Shown: positions 1 to 7,666 of the stretch, in pieces
Position numbering within the stretch: position 1 is the first letter of the stretch
Layout of the letters: the number at the start of each line of letters is the position of its first letter
Assembly: GCA_019359285.1 (NCBI GenBank)
Contig: JAHHHQ010000038.1
Location: 62,001 to 126,000, forward strand
Reading direction: 5' to 3'
Source: Nodosilinea sp. WJT8-NPBG4
GTDB lineage: Bacteria; Cyanobacteriota; Cyanobacteriia; Phormidesmidales; Phormidesmidaceae
DNA: 64,000 nt
Notes under the pieces: model-generated
What the model saw: only the letters and a program-made list of their open reading frames with translations
Databases searched by the model: none
What the model was told of the DNA's origin: nothing
Made by a program: the position numbers and the translations under genes

Positions 1-73
1 AGGTGAGGTACAGATTCAGATCTGAGATTACTGCGTGGCAAGGGTTTCAGGGCTCGTGCTGTACCTCATGGGA

Positions 74-1327
74 TCAAGAAACGCTGTATGAGACATCGGA
101 TTCAACAATTGTCTCGGCATTCCCTAACAGCTGCCGCAAAAAATTGCGGCCTCCAGCTTCCAAACTTCCTTCAATGTCAAACGAGAGCCCCCTTACTCGG
201 ATCTGGTTAGGGCATACATCAAACGTTTGATCTAGCTTTGCCGGATAAATCAAGACGGCTTCCCTGGTGCCCTTAGTCTCGGCATAGGCCATTGCCTGGT
301 GAACATCGGGAGGTTTGAGATGCTCGGGGTCTTTGTACTTGGTATCTAGCACATAGCGGGTGGTGCCAGTTTCTATATCCTCCAAAACCAGGTCAATCCT
401 GAAATGAAGGGCGTGATGGTCAGATAAGGTGACTTTCTCCTGGGCCTTCAAACGTAAGCCATGACGTTCTCGTAGTTCCTTCTCATTGGCCTTAAGCCAG
501 GCGGCAACGAATTCCTCAAACAGACTATTCATATCCACCAGGAAAGGAATCATGCGGCGATCGCCAGCATCTAGGCTGGGGCCGCTGTAGTCGAGGAAGA
601 ATCGACAGAGGGCGTGGAGCACTTGATAATCGTCGTTGAGGCGGTTATAAGTGCGCCCTCTACAGTCATGGGATGAGTGAGGGGTGAGTGTAACTGTCCC
701 CTGGAGGGCGCGGTAGGCACTACGGACAGTAGGCAACACTCGCTCTGAGCACACGCCATGGCGGCGGATTTGGTGCAGGGTCCAGAGCAGAATCTGGTTG
801 TCTTCGATGTCGGCGGTTTGTTCCTGGTAGTGGCATTTGAGGCGGGTTTCCCAGGGGTGGCGGATCTGGTGGGGCAGGTCTAACCGCCCTCGAATGCAGT
901 TGAGCCGTTCAGTTTTGGGAATGTAGGTGCGGTAAAGCCCTCGGCGGGCACGATCGGCGATACGTTTGGCGAGAATTTCAGCCAGGCGTTCGTACAGTTC
1001 TTCCAGGGTGTCGCAGTGGTTCCAGTTGGCTAGTAGCTTGAAATCGCCCAGGTTGTAGGCGTACTCCAACATGCCAAAGAGATTGTAGATAGAAACTTTT
1101 GGCTCAATGCGGATGGCGACTTCTGGGGAGAGGGGAATAAACCCAACCCAGCTCTGAGCGGTAAGCTTCCAGGTTTTGCCGTTGCCGGCATGGGGGAAGT
1201 CAACCGCTACTTTATCGGAGTAAGTTTGCTTCAGGAGAAGTCCCAAGGCTTCGGGGAAGTCTTTCTCTAGTAGGGTCTTGGATCTGTATTCTTTGAGTGT
1301 AATGACCTGCTGGGTGGCTATGTTCAT
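74..1327 (-). CDS. mcrC: McrC-like nuclease subunit of McrBC restriction system
   Basis: McrC is the nuclease partner of the GTPase McrB in type IV, modification-dependent restriction; the complex cuts DNA carrying modified cytosines. The 417-residue product has the usual McrC layout: an N-terminal OB-like/DUF-type region followed by a C-terminal PD-(D/E)XK nuclease fold. Visible nuclease elements are the segment FRIDLVLED (about residues 325-333) and the core LDTKYK (about 345-350), which supplies the D...DxK residues. The start codon overlaps the McrB stop codon in an ATGA arrangement, so the two genes are translationally coupled in mcrB-mcrC order. No frameshift is seen and the length is normal, so this system looks intact. 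Family assignment is firm; which modification it recognises cannot be read from the sequence. Confidence 0.9.
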   Translation of the reverse strand: MNIATQQVITLKEYRSKTLLEKDFPEALGLLLKQTYSDKVAVDFPHAGNGKTWKLTAQSWVGFIPLSPEVAIRIEPKVSIYNLFGMLEYAYNLGDFKLLANWNHCDTLEELYERLAEILAKRIADRARRGLYRTYIPKTERLNCIRGRLDLPHQIRHPWETRLKCHYQEQTADIEDNQILLWTLHQIRRHGVCSERVLPTVRSAYRALQGTVTLTPHSSHDCRGRTYNRLNDDYQVLHALCRFFLDYSGPSLDAGDRRMIPFLVDMNSLFEEFVAAWLKANEKELRERHGLRLKAQEKVTLSDHHALHFRIDLVLEDIETGTTRYVLDTKYKDPEHLKPPDVHQAMAYAETKGTREAVLIYPAKLDQTFDVCPNQIRVRGLSFDIEGSLEAGGRNFLRQLLGNAETIVESDVSYSVS

Positions 1328-4101
1328 GGCATTAGCTCAGACTTCACCCGCTCCCACCTGAACTCCTCTACCTTTTGGGGCTGGTCGAAGAAGTACTCTT
1401 CCAAGTAGGGTTCAATCTCCATACGCCAGATGGCTCTAAGTTCGGTCTGAAGGGATTCGTGCAAGAAGAACGAGGTCCCAATAGCGTACTGAGGGTCATC
1501 AATTGTCTTGTTGACTCGTTCGAGTACACTAATTAAGCCTCCGACGTAGCAGCTGGTTTTGGCGTGAAAATGCCGGAGTACATCCATCTGGGGATAGAGG
1601 GGTAGAAAAGCAAAGCGACGCCGTAGGGCATGGTCTACTAGGGCGATAGAGCGATCAGCGGTATTCATGGTGCCGATGATGCGCACGTTTTTAGGAATGC
1701 TAAAACGTTGACCACCGCAAGCAAGATTGACCTCTTTATCTCGGTACTCCAGCAGGTACATGAGTTCACCGAATACCTGAGCCAGGTTGGCGCGGTTGAT
1801 TTCATCAATGATGAGGACACAAATACTCTGGCGCTGCCGGGCTTCTTGGCAAAAATTGAGAAACCGCCCCGGCTCGACGGGGTAATCTAGACCACCATTT
1901 TTGCCTTGCTTGGGGCGGATGCCTTGGATGAAGTCTTCGTAAGTGTAGGCAGGATGGAACTGCACGATCTCCGTGAAACCATCACTATCACTCAGGAGGT
2001 GTTTAGCTAAGTGCTCGGCCAGGTAGGTTTTACCGGTTCCTGGTGGACCATACAAAATGGCCTGGCGTTTATGGTTAAGGGCTTTAACCCAGTCTTCTAA
2101 AAGGCTTGCTTCGAGGTGAGTATCATTGGCACATTGGGAGAGGGTATAAGTCTCGTTGGACTCTATAACACTTTCGTCATCCTCACCGCCTAGTTCCAGA
2201 TATTCCTGTAGAGAAGGCATTGGATCATCAAGGGTAGCCAGTAAAACCAGCGGAAAAAGTTGTGAGAAAACCCTGCCGATATCATTGACCAGTTCGTCTC
2301 GGGAGCTGCTCAGCACTCTTGCCTTAGACAAGGTTGTAAAAACATGAACACCTTTAGAGCTGACCTGGCTTAGCCAATCTTGAAATGAAAGCTGATCTGG
2401 ATTTACTGGGTTCCCGTCACTGTCGAACTTAACATTGCCGCGATCGCCAAACAAGAGATGAGGTTGATTGAGTGGTGCTTCTAAGAGTTCACACAAGCTC
2501 TCGTAATGCTTTCGGCAGTTTTCGAGAAAACGTTCTCGCTGTTCACCGCTGTAGTGACCGATATCAAAACCAAAGTTAAGACGGTCATAACCGATGCTCA
2601 GGATAAGTTGCGCTCCCTCTGTTTTTTTCACACCTTTTGGATAGAAAGCCCCCCAATAGCGCTCATAAGCGCCTCCACGTCCAAAGTCATTTTTGAGGAT
2701 TCGGCCAAAAATGCCATTGCGAATTTCCATCAGGTCTGTGATGGGAGCAGGTAAATGTGTGGCTACCTCCAGCATGAGCCGCTGGAACGGTTCTTTGAGG
2801 TGGTTGTTGAATTCCTGCTTGTATTCATCATAGATAGCCTTTTTAGGGGTTGTATGAAGTTTTGATAGGAGATCGAAAGTAGTGGAGCCGAAAGGACAAG
2901 CTGAATTCACTTTTTCAACTTCTGGGGAGTCATACAATTTTTGAATAATGCTGAATGCACTACTATCTAAGGCAATTAAGGTTTTAACCCAACTTGGTTT
3001 ATAAACTGCCCGTGGCTCAGTGTCGTCCCACCTTATGGATAGCCGGTGCTTGTGTTGCTCTGCATCCGCTTGGTAGTAATAGCCTCCTATAACGGTACCG
3101 ATGCCAATTACTTCTCGTGTCCCGCGATTGGCAACGATGCGATCACCCACATTAATTTGAGAGAAAGCCCAGACTTGGTTCACGCCAGCTTTCTTCCAAT
3201 CTGGATAAATGTTTATTAGCTCATCTCGTAGCTCATTAAAGTCTTCTTTAGTGAATCCTGAGATGTCGCCTAACTCATCCCAACCGATGGCTATAAAACC
3301 CTTTGAAAGGCAATCTTCCCACTGCCAAGCGTTCTCACCGGGGGCGATTTTCCAAAAATTGACAGGAGATGATTTCAAATCAAACTTCTTAATGGAAACC
3401 AGCCAGTGGCAGAACATATCAAATTGGTCAGCAGCAGATAAGGAAGACCCCCAAATCTCTTGCATCGCTGGAGCTAGACTTGCAATCAACCCTTTCCCGA
3501 CCACATTAACAGAAGGATAATCAACAAGATCTGAAGAGTCTTTACGGTTGTTGGCAAAATAATTGATTGTTTTCTGAGATCTGTCATTAACAAGCAAGAA
3601 GTTCTCAGAACTCAAGGCATTCAGAATTGGCGACAGCATCTCAGATTGAAAACCCTTAATATATTGAAGACTGAAAAAATTTTTGCATATTGCTTGCAGG
3701 TTACTGTTCTTATTTTCAATGCATGCTTTTATAAAATGAAAAATACCATGGGCGACTTTTCTCCAGTCGGGTTTATATCCTTGCGATTCATACCATTCTC
3801 TGATGTTTCCCTGTATGGCTGGTGCGCGATGTATCCAACAATTATCGAGTTGATTTTGTGGCGTGTTTGAGTGTGGCAAAAGTTGGTTTAGTACTCGGTC
3901 AGTCAACTCCTCAGTCATAGCATCAGAATTGGTTATCTCCTCTGCTTCAAAGGCTTCCTCTATGCTTAGGAAGTTAAATTGCCCATTGTGAGCATCACGC
4001 TTGTAGAAGCCGATATACTCTTGCCCTTCAGATGTGTGAACGAAGGTATTAACGAACTCCTGAAACAGGGTGGTGAACTCTTCTTTATGAATTAGCTGCA
4101 T
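1324..4101 (-). CDS. mcrB: McrB-like AAA+ GTPase of McrBC restriction system
   Basis: McrB forms AAA+ hexamers that bind modified DNA through variable N-terminal domains, hydrolyse GTP and drive McrC. In this 925-residue protein the C-terminal motor is clear: Walker A GPPGTGKT (about residue 685), Walker B LIIDEINRAN (about 765), and the McrB signature MNTADRSI followed by RRRF (about 815-830). Upstream is a DUF3578-like (MrcB_N) segment around 450-560 and, before that, a PUA/EVE-like segment with GFIAIGWDELGD and later VIGIGTVIGGYYY (about 265-350), which may be the modified-base reader. The first 250 residues are not recognised. It is longer than E. coli McrB (about 460 residues), as is common for multi-domain McrB proteins. 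The ATG at 4099-4101 is followed by an open frame throughout. Specificity is unknown. Confidence 0.92.
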   Translation of the reverse strand: MQLIHKEEFTTLFQEFVNTFVHTSEGQEYIGFYKRDAHNGQFNFLSIEEAFEAEEITNSDAMTEELTDRVLNQLLPHSNTPQNQLDNCWIHRAPAIQGNIREWYESQGYKPDWRKVAHGIFHFIKACIENKNSNLQAICKNFFSLQYIKGFQSEMLSPILNALSSENFLLVNDRSQKTINYFANNRKDSSDLVDYPSVNVVGKGLIASLAPAMQEIWGSSLSAADQFDMFCHWLVSIKKFDLKSSPVNFWKIAPGENAWQWEDCLSKGFIAIGWDELGDISGFTKEDFNELRDELINIYPDWKKAGVNQVWAFSQINVGDRIVANRGTREVIGIGTVIGGYYYQADAEQHKHRLSIRWDDTEPRAVYKPSWVKTLIALDSSAFSIIQKLYDSPEVEKVNSACPFGSTTFDLLSKLHTTPKKAIYDEYKQEFNNHLKEPFQRLMLEVATHLPAPITDLMEIRNGIFGRILKNDFGRGGAYERYWGAFYPKGVKKTEGAQLILSIGYDRLNFGFDIGHYSGEQRERFLENCRKHYESLCELLEAPLNQPHLLFGDRGNVKFDSDGNPVNPDQLSFQDWLSQVSSKGVHVFTTLSKARVLSSSRDELVNDIGRVFSQLFPLVLLATLDDPMPSLQEYLELGGEDDESVIESNETYTLSQCANDTHLEASLLEDWVKALNHKRQAILYGPPGTGKTYLAEHLAKHLLSDSDGFTEIVQFHPAYTYEDFIQGIRPKQGKNGGLDYPVEPGRFLNFCQEARQRQSICVLIIDEINRANLAQVFGELMYLLEYRDKEVNLACGGQRFSIPKNVRIIGTMNTADRSIALVDHALRRRFAFLPLYPQMDVLRHFHAKTSCYVGGLISVLERVNKTIDDPQYAIGTSFFLHESLQTELRAIWRMEIEPYLEEYFFDQPQKVEEFRWERVKSELMP

Positions 4102-4309
4102 GACTGGTGACCTGAGCGCTGGAGATCCATTAACTGATGGGGAGAGGTAGAGACTTGAGCTGTAGCCTTCAGCAATCCCTAGGAGAGGGATGAGCGCAAG
4201 ATGCTTTAAGTATTCCCAGCATTCACAGAGGGAGTAAGTAAGGGTGCTTTGTAATTCTGCGCAAGGAGTAATAAGTAGAGGAGCCTAATTAAACGTAGTC
4301 CCGTAGTCC

Positions 4310-5170
4310 TCAGTTTGCCTGGTAGTGGCGGGCCATGGCGATCGCATCCTTAGCAAACCTGTCCCGCACCTCCTCTGGCCCGATCACGATGCAGTTGGCC
4401 CCGTAGCGGCGCACCTCGCGAAAGAACCAAAAAGTGTGGTAGATCTGCCGCACAATGCGGCGGGCCTGCCGGTCAGGCAGCCACTCGTTCACCAGGTCAG
4501 CTTCGGTTTTGGAGCGATAGCTAAAGGCCAGACTGTTCAGCAGCCAAAACTCGACCTGGATGGTGCTGAGCTGGGGTTGCCAGTGCCCCTCTGCTGGCGA
4601 GATGACGGCCTCGTCGGGGATGCGGTCGAGGCGTAGTGACCAGTTGTGGAGCAGGGCCTCGATGTCGCGGCTGCCTTCGGTCTCCTCGCACCAGCATTCC
4701 AGATACTGGCGGTCTTCGTAGGTGACGATTTTGGCGTGGCGGATAGTGAAGTTCCAGAGGCGACCGGCGGCGTCTTGGTAGGTGAGGCGAAAGGGTCGCT
4801 GGAGGCGGATGCAGCGCTCGATCTCCATGCGCCAAGGGGTGCTGGGCCGATTCACAAATGCCTGAATTTCTTGGCGCAGGGGTAGGTTGATCTCGCTGCG
4901 CTCTAGCAGCAGCTCGGCGATCGCCACCGCTTCTGCCAAATAGCCTAGGTCAACGCACAGATTGCGGGCGCGGTTGAGGGCGTTGATGCGATCGCGCCCC
5001 CAGTCATGATTCGTCGCCAGCCGCAGTTCACCGTTGGCAATGGCCTTGACCAGTTTCGAGACGTTGGGGTTGTCGCCCCAAGTTTGGTCAAACGCCAGCG
5101 CCAGTTGTTCTAGCTGGGTTTTCTCTTGGTCTGACACCGAGAGCGTTAGGGCACGGCCTTTGCGAGTCAT
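4310..5170 (-). CDS. WYL-domain transcriptional regulator with ribbon-helix-helix-like N-terminus
   Basis: The start MTRKGRALTLSVS and the following helices resemble the short DNA-binding region found in front of WYL domains in cyanobacterial defence and CRISPR regulators. The C-terminal half (about residues 110-280) fits a WYL ligand-sensing domain: FRLTYQDAAGRLWNFTIR, then YLECWCEE, then WSLRLDRI. WYL proteins commonly repress or activate defence genes in response to nucleic-acid ligands (family knowledge). I prefer the ATG at 5168-5170; an in-frame GTG at 5180-5182 would add four residues but lies against a direct-repeat operator candidate. The gene is transcribed toward mcrB and diverges from the DUF433 gene, so it is placed to control one or both. 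Function by family only; target genes are inferred. Confidence 0.8.
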   Translation of the reverse strand: MTRKGRALTLSVSDQEKTQLEQLALAFDQTWGDNPNVSKLVKAIANGELRLATNHDWGRDRINALNRARNLCVDLGYLAEAVAIAELLLERSEINLPLRQEIQAFVNRPSTPWRMEIERCIRLQRPFRLTYQDAAGRLWNFTIRHAKIVTYEDRQYLECWCEETEGSRDIEALLHNWSLRLDRIPDEAVISPAEGHWQPQLSTIQVEFWLLNSLAFSYRSKTEADLVNEWLPDRQARRIVRQIYHTFWFFREVRRYGANCIVIGPEEVRDRFAKDAIAMARHYQAN

Positions 5171-5188
5171 TGTGATAGCCACTCAAGT

Positions 5189-5273
5189 GTACGGACACTT
5201 TGCATTGATCAAGTCTTGAATATCTCTATTGTGGTTGTCATGATGGGGGAAAGCAACAACGTACGGACAATTT
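5189..5273. promoter_or_regulatory. Paired direct repeats in divergent promoter region (candidate operator)
   Basis: Two 13-base copies, GTACGGACACTTT (5189-5201) and GTACGGACAATTT (5261-5273), differ at one base and bracket the gap between the WYL gene and the DUF433 gene. One copy abuts the WYL start and the other ends immediately before the ATG at 5274. The placement suggests binding sites for the WYL regulator (inference). Confidence 0.5.
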
Positions 5274-5561
5274 ATGGCGGTTCGGCCCATGCCAATGGAT
5301 GAGAAGACGCTTTTAGGGCGCATTACCGTAGATCCTAAGCTGTTTGGGGGCAGGCCAATTGTTCAAGGTCAGGCCATAACAGTTGAGAAGGTGCTAGCGA
5401 CTATGGTCGAGGGGGCATCTTTAGAAGAGGTTTTGGAGATTTATCCGGAACTAACGCGAGACGATGTCTTAGCTTGCCTTGAGTATGCCCGTCGATTGAT
5501 TGCTGTGATGCGATTAAAAGGCACAGATCTACTCTCTGGCCAAAGGCAAGTTTCTAAATAA
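5274..5561 (+). CDS. DUF433 antitoxin-like protein (orphan)
   Basis: DUF433 proteins are small winged-helix-type proteins usually encoded just ahead of a DUF5615 PIN-like toxin. The diagnostic core is visible: GRITVDPKLFGGRPIVQG near residues 14-32, then a helical LEEVLEIYPELTRDDVLACL stretch. Here no DUF5615 gene follows: the next 216 bases are AT-rich and non-coding, and the genes after that are unrelated. It is therefore an orphan antitoxin-like gene. The ATG at 5274 lies directly against a direct repeat with no clear Shine-Dalgarno, so initiation at ATG 5289 or 5295 is possible. Compare the complete DUF433/DUF5615 pair at 19,509-20,220. Confidence 0.8.
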   Translation: MAVRPMPMDEKTLLGRITVDPKLFGGRPIVQGQAITVEKVLATMVEGASLEEVLEIYPELTRDDVLACLEYARRLIAVMRLKGTDLLSGQRQVSK

Positions 5562-5777
5562 ACGTTAACTACTCAGGAAAAGATTTTATGGTGCGACTTT
5601 CTTTAGTAACTAGAAACCCAAATACTCTCAGGAAAGGTAGGTAAAAATAATATAAATTTTTCTATCATTTTTAGGGATTTTCAATGTATCTGTAGAAAAA
5701 GGTTTAAGTTCATGGATTTCCTGTTTCTAGCATGATGTCAATAGTTATCCTTCAAATGTTTTCAACTATCACTTCGA

Positions 5778-6392
5778 ATGTTCAACCGCAAAGGTAAAAA
5801 TAAGCTTGACTTCTCCAAATCCGATGACCAAGGGATAGATCCCTATAATCAAGAAAGTGAAACGTTTAATCAGGATCCTGTAATGCCAAATCAAAACGAA
5901 ACGAACAGCAAGCTTGATGTCCTTAAGGCCGACTTGCAATCAATGGTTCAAAAGTTAGACATGGATAATAGCGTGAAGGAGGTATTTCTTCAATCTATTA
6001 TTTTTAAGATAGAAAGCAATGTAGGGCTAGCGGCATTGCAGGAGAAACTAAGTATCCTCTATGAATACGAGAAAAACTATCTAGAGTTGATAAAGAATTA
6101 CAAGGAAGAGATAAAGTTTGCGACAAGCTTGCAAGAGGAAGTGAGGAAAGAGCGAACAAAGTTTTTTGCCGAATCGCTTAAGGAAGTTTCCGAAACTCTT
6201 TCGACATCTCAAGTGGATAACAAGGTAGCCTCTGTATGGATAAAAGAACTTGTAGAAAGTTATACAAAAAGTCTGAATTTATCTGCCAGCCTCATTGAGG
6301 AGAATACTTTAGATATGGTTAGTGAAATCAAGCAAGAAGCCAGAAAAGAGATGGACAATGCAAAAATAAGTTCGGGGTTAAATGATGAATGA
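5778..6392 (+). CDS. Unknown helical protein, first gene of three-gene AT-rich operon
   Basis: I do not recognise this 204-residue protein. The first 45 or so residues are polar and probably disordered (rich in N, Q, S, D). The remainder is predicted helical by its heptad-like pattern of L, I, K and E, with no Cys cluster, membrane segment or nucleotide-binding motif. Its stop overlaps the next start as ATGA (6389-6392), showing translational coupling. Base composition is clearly lower in GC than the flanking mcrBC and drmD genes, suggesting separate acquisition. Its position inside a defence island suggests, but does not prove, a role in phage defence. Confidence 0.7.
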   Translation: MFNRKGKNKLDFSKSDDQGIDPYNQESETFNQDPVMPNQNETNSKLDVLKADLQSMVQKLDMDNSVKEVFLQSIIFKIESNVGLAALQEKLSILYEYEKNYLELIKNYKEEIKFATSLQEEVRKERTKFFAESLKEVSETLSTSQVDNKVASVWIKELVESYTKSLNLSASLIEENTLDMVSEIKQEARKEMDNAKISSGLNDE

Positions 6393-6868
6393 AAAACAAG
6401 GAAACCCTTGAAGTTCTAGCTTGCTTTAGTCAATGCCGTCAAAAGCTTCTTTCTTCATTTCTTAATGAAGATAAAGAAGTCTTCATTCCTATGTTTGAAT
6501 TTGAGGATGACATTCTTTTGATGGAGCTTGCTATTGAAGATTTTTTTATTGGGTGGATAAATCATTATTTTCTGTTTTTAGACGGCGTTTCTGACACCCT
6601 TTCTGAAGACGCGGACGAGGTGCAAAAGCTTTTCTTGAACTCAATGCTGATCTTCATTCAGAAATACATTGAATTCAAGGGTTCAACTTTATCCAAAGAG
6701 AGTGGGGACTTTGTCCACAGCATTCTTGAAGACAAGCGGAAATCTCTAAATGCGATTCTCGATGTCAATAAGAGATCGAATGAAAATTACAAGAAACTGC
6801 TTTATCTGCATAGAAAAGACAAAGCCCTGTTCCAACGCCAATTCAAATCTTTAATTGAGGGAAGATAA
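6389..6868 (+). CDS. Unknown helical protein, second gene of three-gene operon
   Basis: This 159-residue protein is not recognised. It is acidic in the first half, with a hydrophobic and aromatic patch (FFIGWINHYFLFLDG, about residues 51-65) followed by basic helices near the C-terminus. The patch is too short and too charged at its edges to call a membrane segment with confidence. No catalytic motif is visible. It overlaps the upstream gene by four bases, and the next gene starts immediately after its TAA, so the three genes are one transcription unit and are likely to form a complex (inference). Confidence 0.68.
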   Translation: MKNKETLEVLACFSQCRQKLLSSFLNEDKEVFIPMFEFEDDILLMELAIEDFFIGWINHYFLFLDGVSDTLSEDADEVQKLFLNSMLIFIQKYIEFKGSTLSKESGDFVHSILEDKRKSLNAILDVNKRSNENYKKLLYLHRKDKALFQRQFKSLIEGR

Positions 6869-7576
6869 GTGTCTATATTTGGAATGTTCGATAAGCTAGA
6901 CGACATTGTTTATGCACCGATCAAGTTGATGACGGACTGGGCAAGTGAGCCTTTAAGAGCAGCAGAACATAAGAGAGACCTGGAAAAACAGGCTGCCTCA
7001 AAGAATATAGAGGCTCAGCTTAGGCGAGAAGAGAAAGAGCTAGAGGTCAATCTCTCAATTAGAAAAGAGACGGAAATAAAAAGAATTTTGGTAGAGATCG
7101 AGCAATGCAAAAAAGATAGGGAGTTCGCAAGAATGACGGCTGTTTCTGAAGCCATCATGAAATATCAACAAGAACTAACTAAGCTGAACGTCAATGCCAT
7201 TAACGCAATTGGTCACATGCAACTTGACTTGCGTGACAAAGCGCAAACTCTCGTATATGAAAGAACTATAAAATACAAAGAACTTCAGGATCGTGCATTT
7301 AATGAAGCCGCTGAAGACTTGAAAAAAATTGAAGAAAGATTTTCTGGCAATGCCATGGCTCAAGAGATTTTAATTAAAGCTGTAGATCAAAGGCTTGCAA
7401 ATATAATCAATACAGCTCACAATTTTCTTCTTGAGTTGAATGCTGATATTAAATTACTGAACCAGAATATAAGTATTTTGGCACATAAAGGCCAATTTTT
7501 TATAGAACAGCATCTTGACAAATTTCATGTAATTAATACAACAGTTCAAGAAGCTAGAAGAATCGAGGGTGAATAG
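6869..7576 (+). CDS. Unknown coiled-coil protein, third gene of three-gene operon
   Basis: The start is GTG at 6869, directly after the TAA of the preceding gene. The 235-residue product begins with an amphipathic stretch (MSIFGMFDKLDDIVYAPIKL), then a long charged coiled coil (about residues 35-85, rich in K, E and R), and a further helical region to about 225. No enzyme motif is seen. An amphipathic N-terminal helix followed by coiled coil is compatible with membrane-surface association or a scaffolding role, which is inference. Together with the two genes before it this forms a compact AT-rich cassette between McrBC and DISARM. I know of no named system with this composition. Confidence 0.7.
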   Translation: MSIFGMFDKLDDIVYAPIKLMTDWASEPLRAAEHKRDLEKQAASKNIEAQLRREEKELEVNLSIRKETEIKRILVEIEQCKKDREFARMTAVSEAIMKYQQELTKLNVNAINAIGHMQLDLRDKAQTLVYERTIKYKELQDRAFNEAAEDLKKIEERFSGNAMAQEILIKAVDQRLANIINTAHNFLLELNADIKLLNQNISILAHKGQFFIEQHLDKFHVINTTVQEARRIEGE

Positions 7577-7666
7577 GCATCAAGGATTATTTTATGCGTA
7601 GCAAAGATAGCTGAGAAAGAGCGATAAGAACGTCTAGAAATTTAGGGTCACTTGCCAGGAAAAGAT

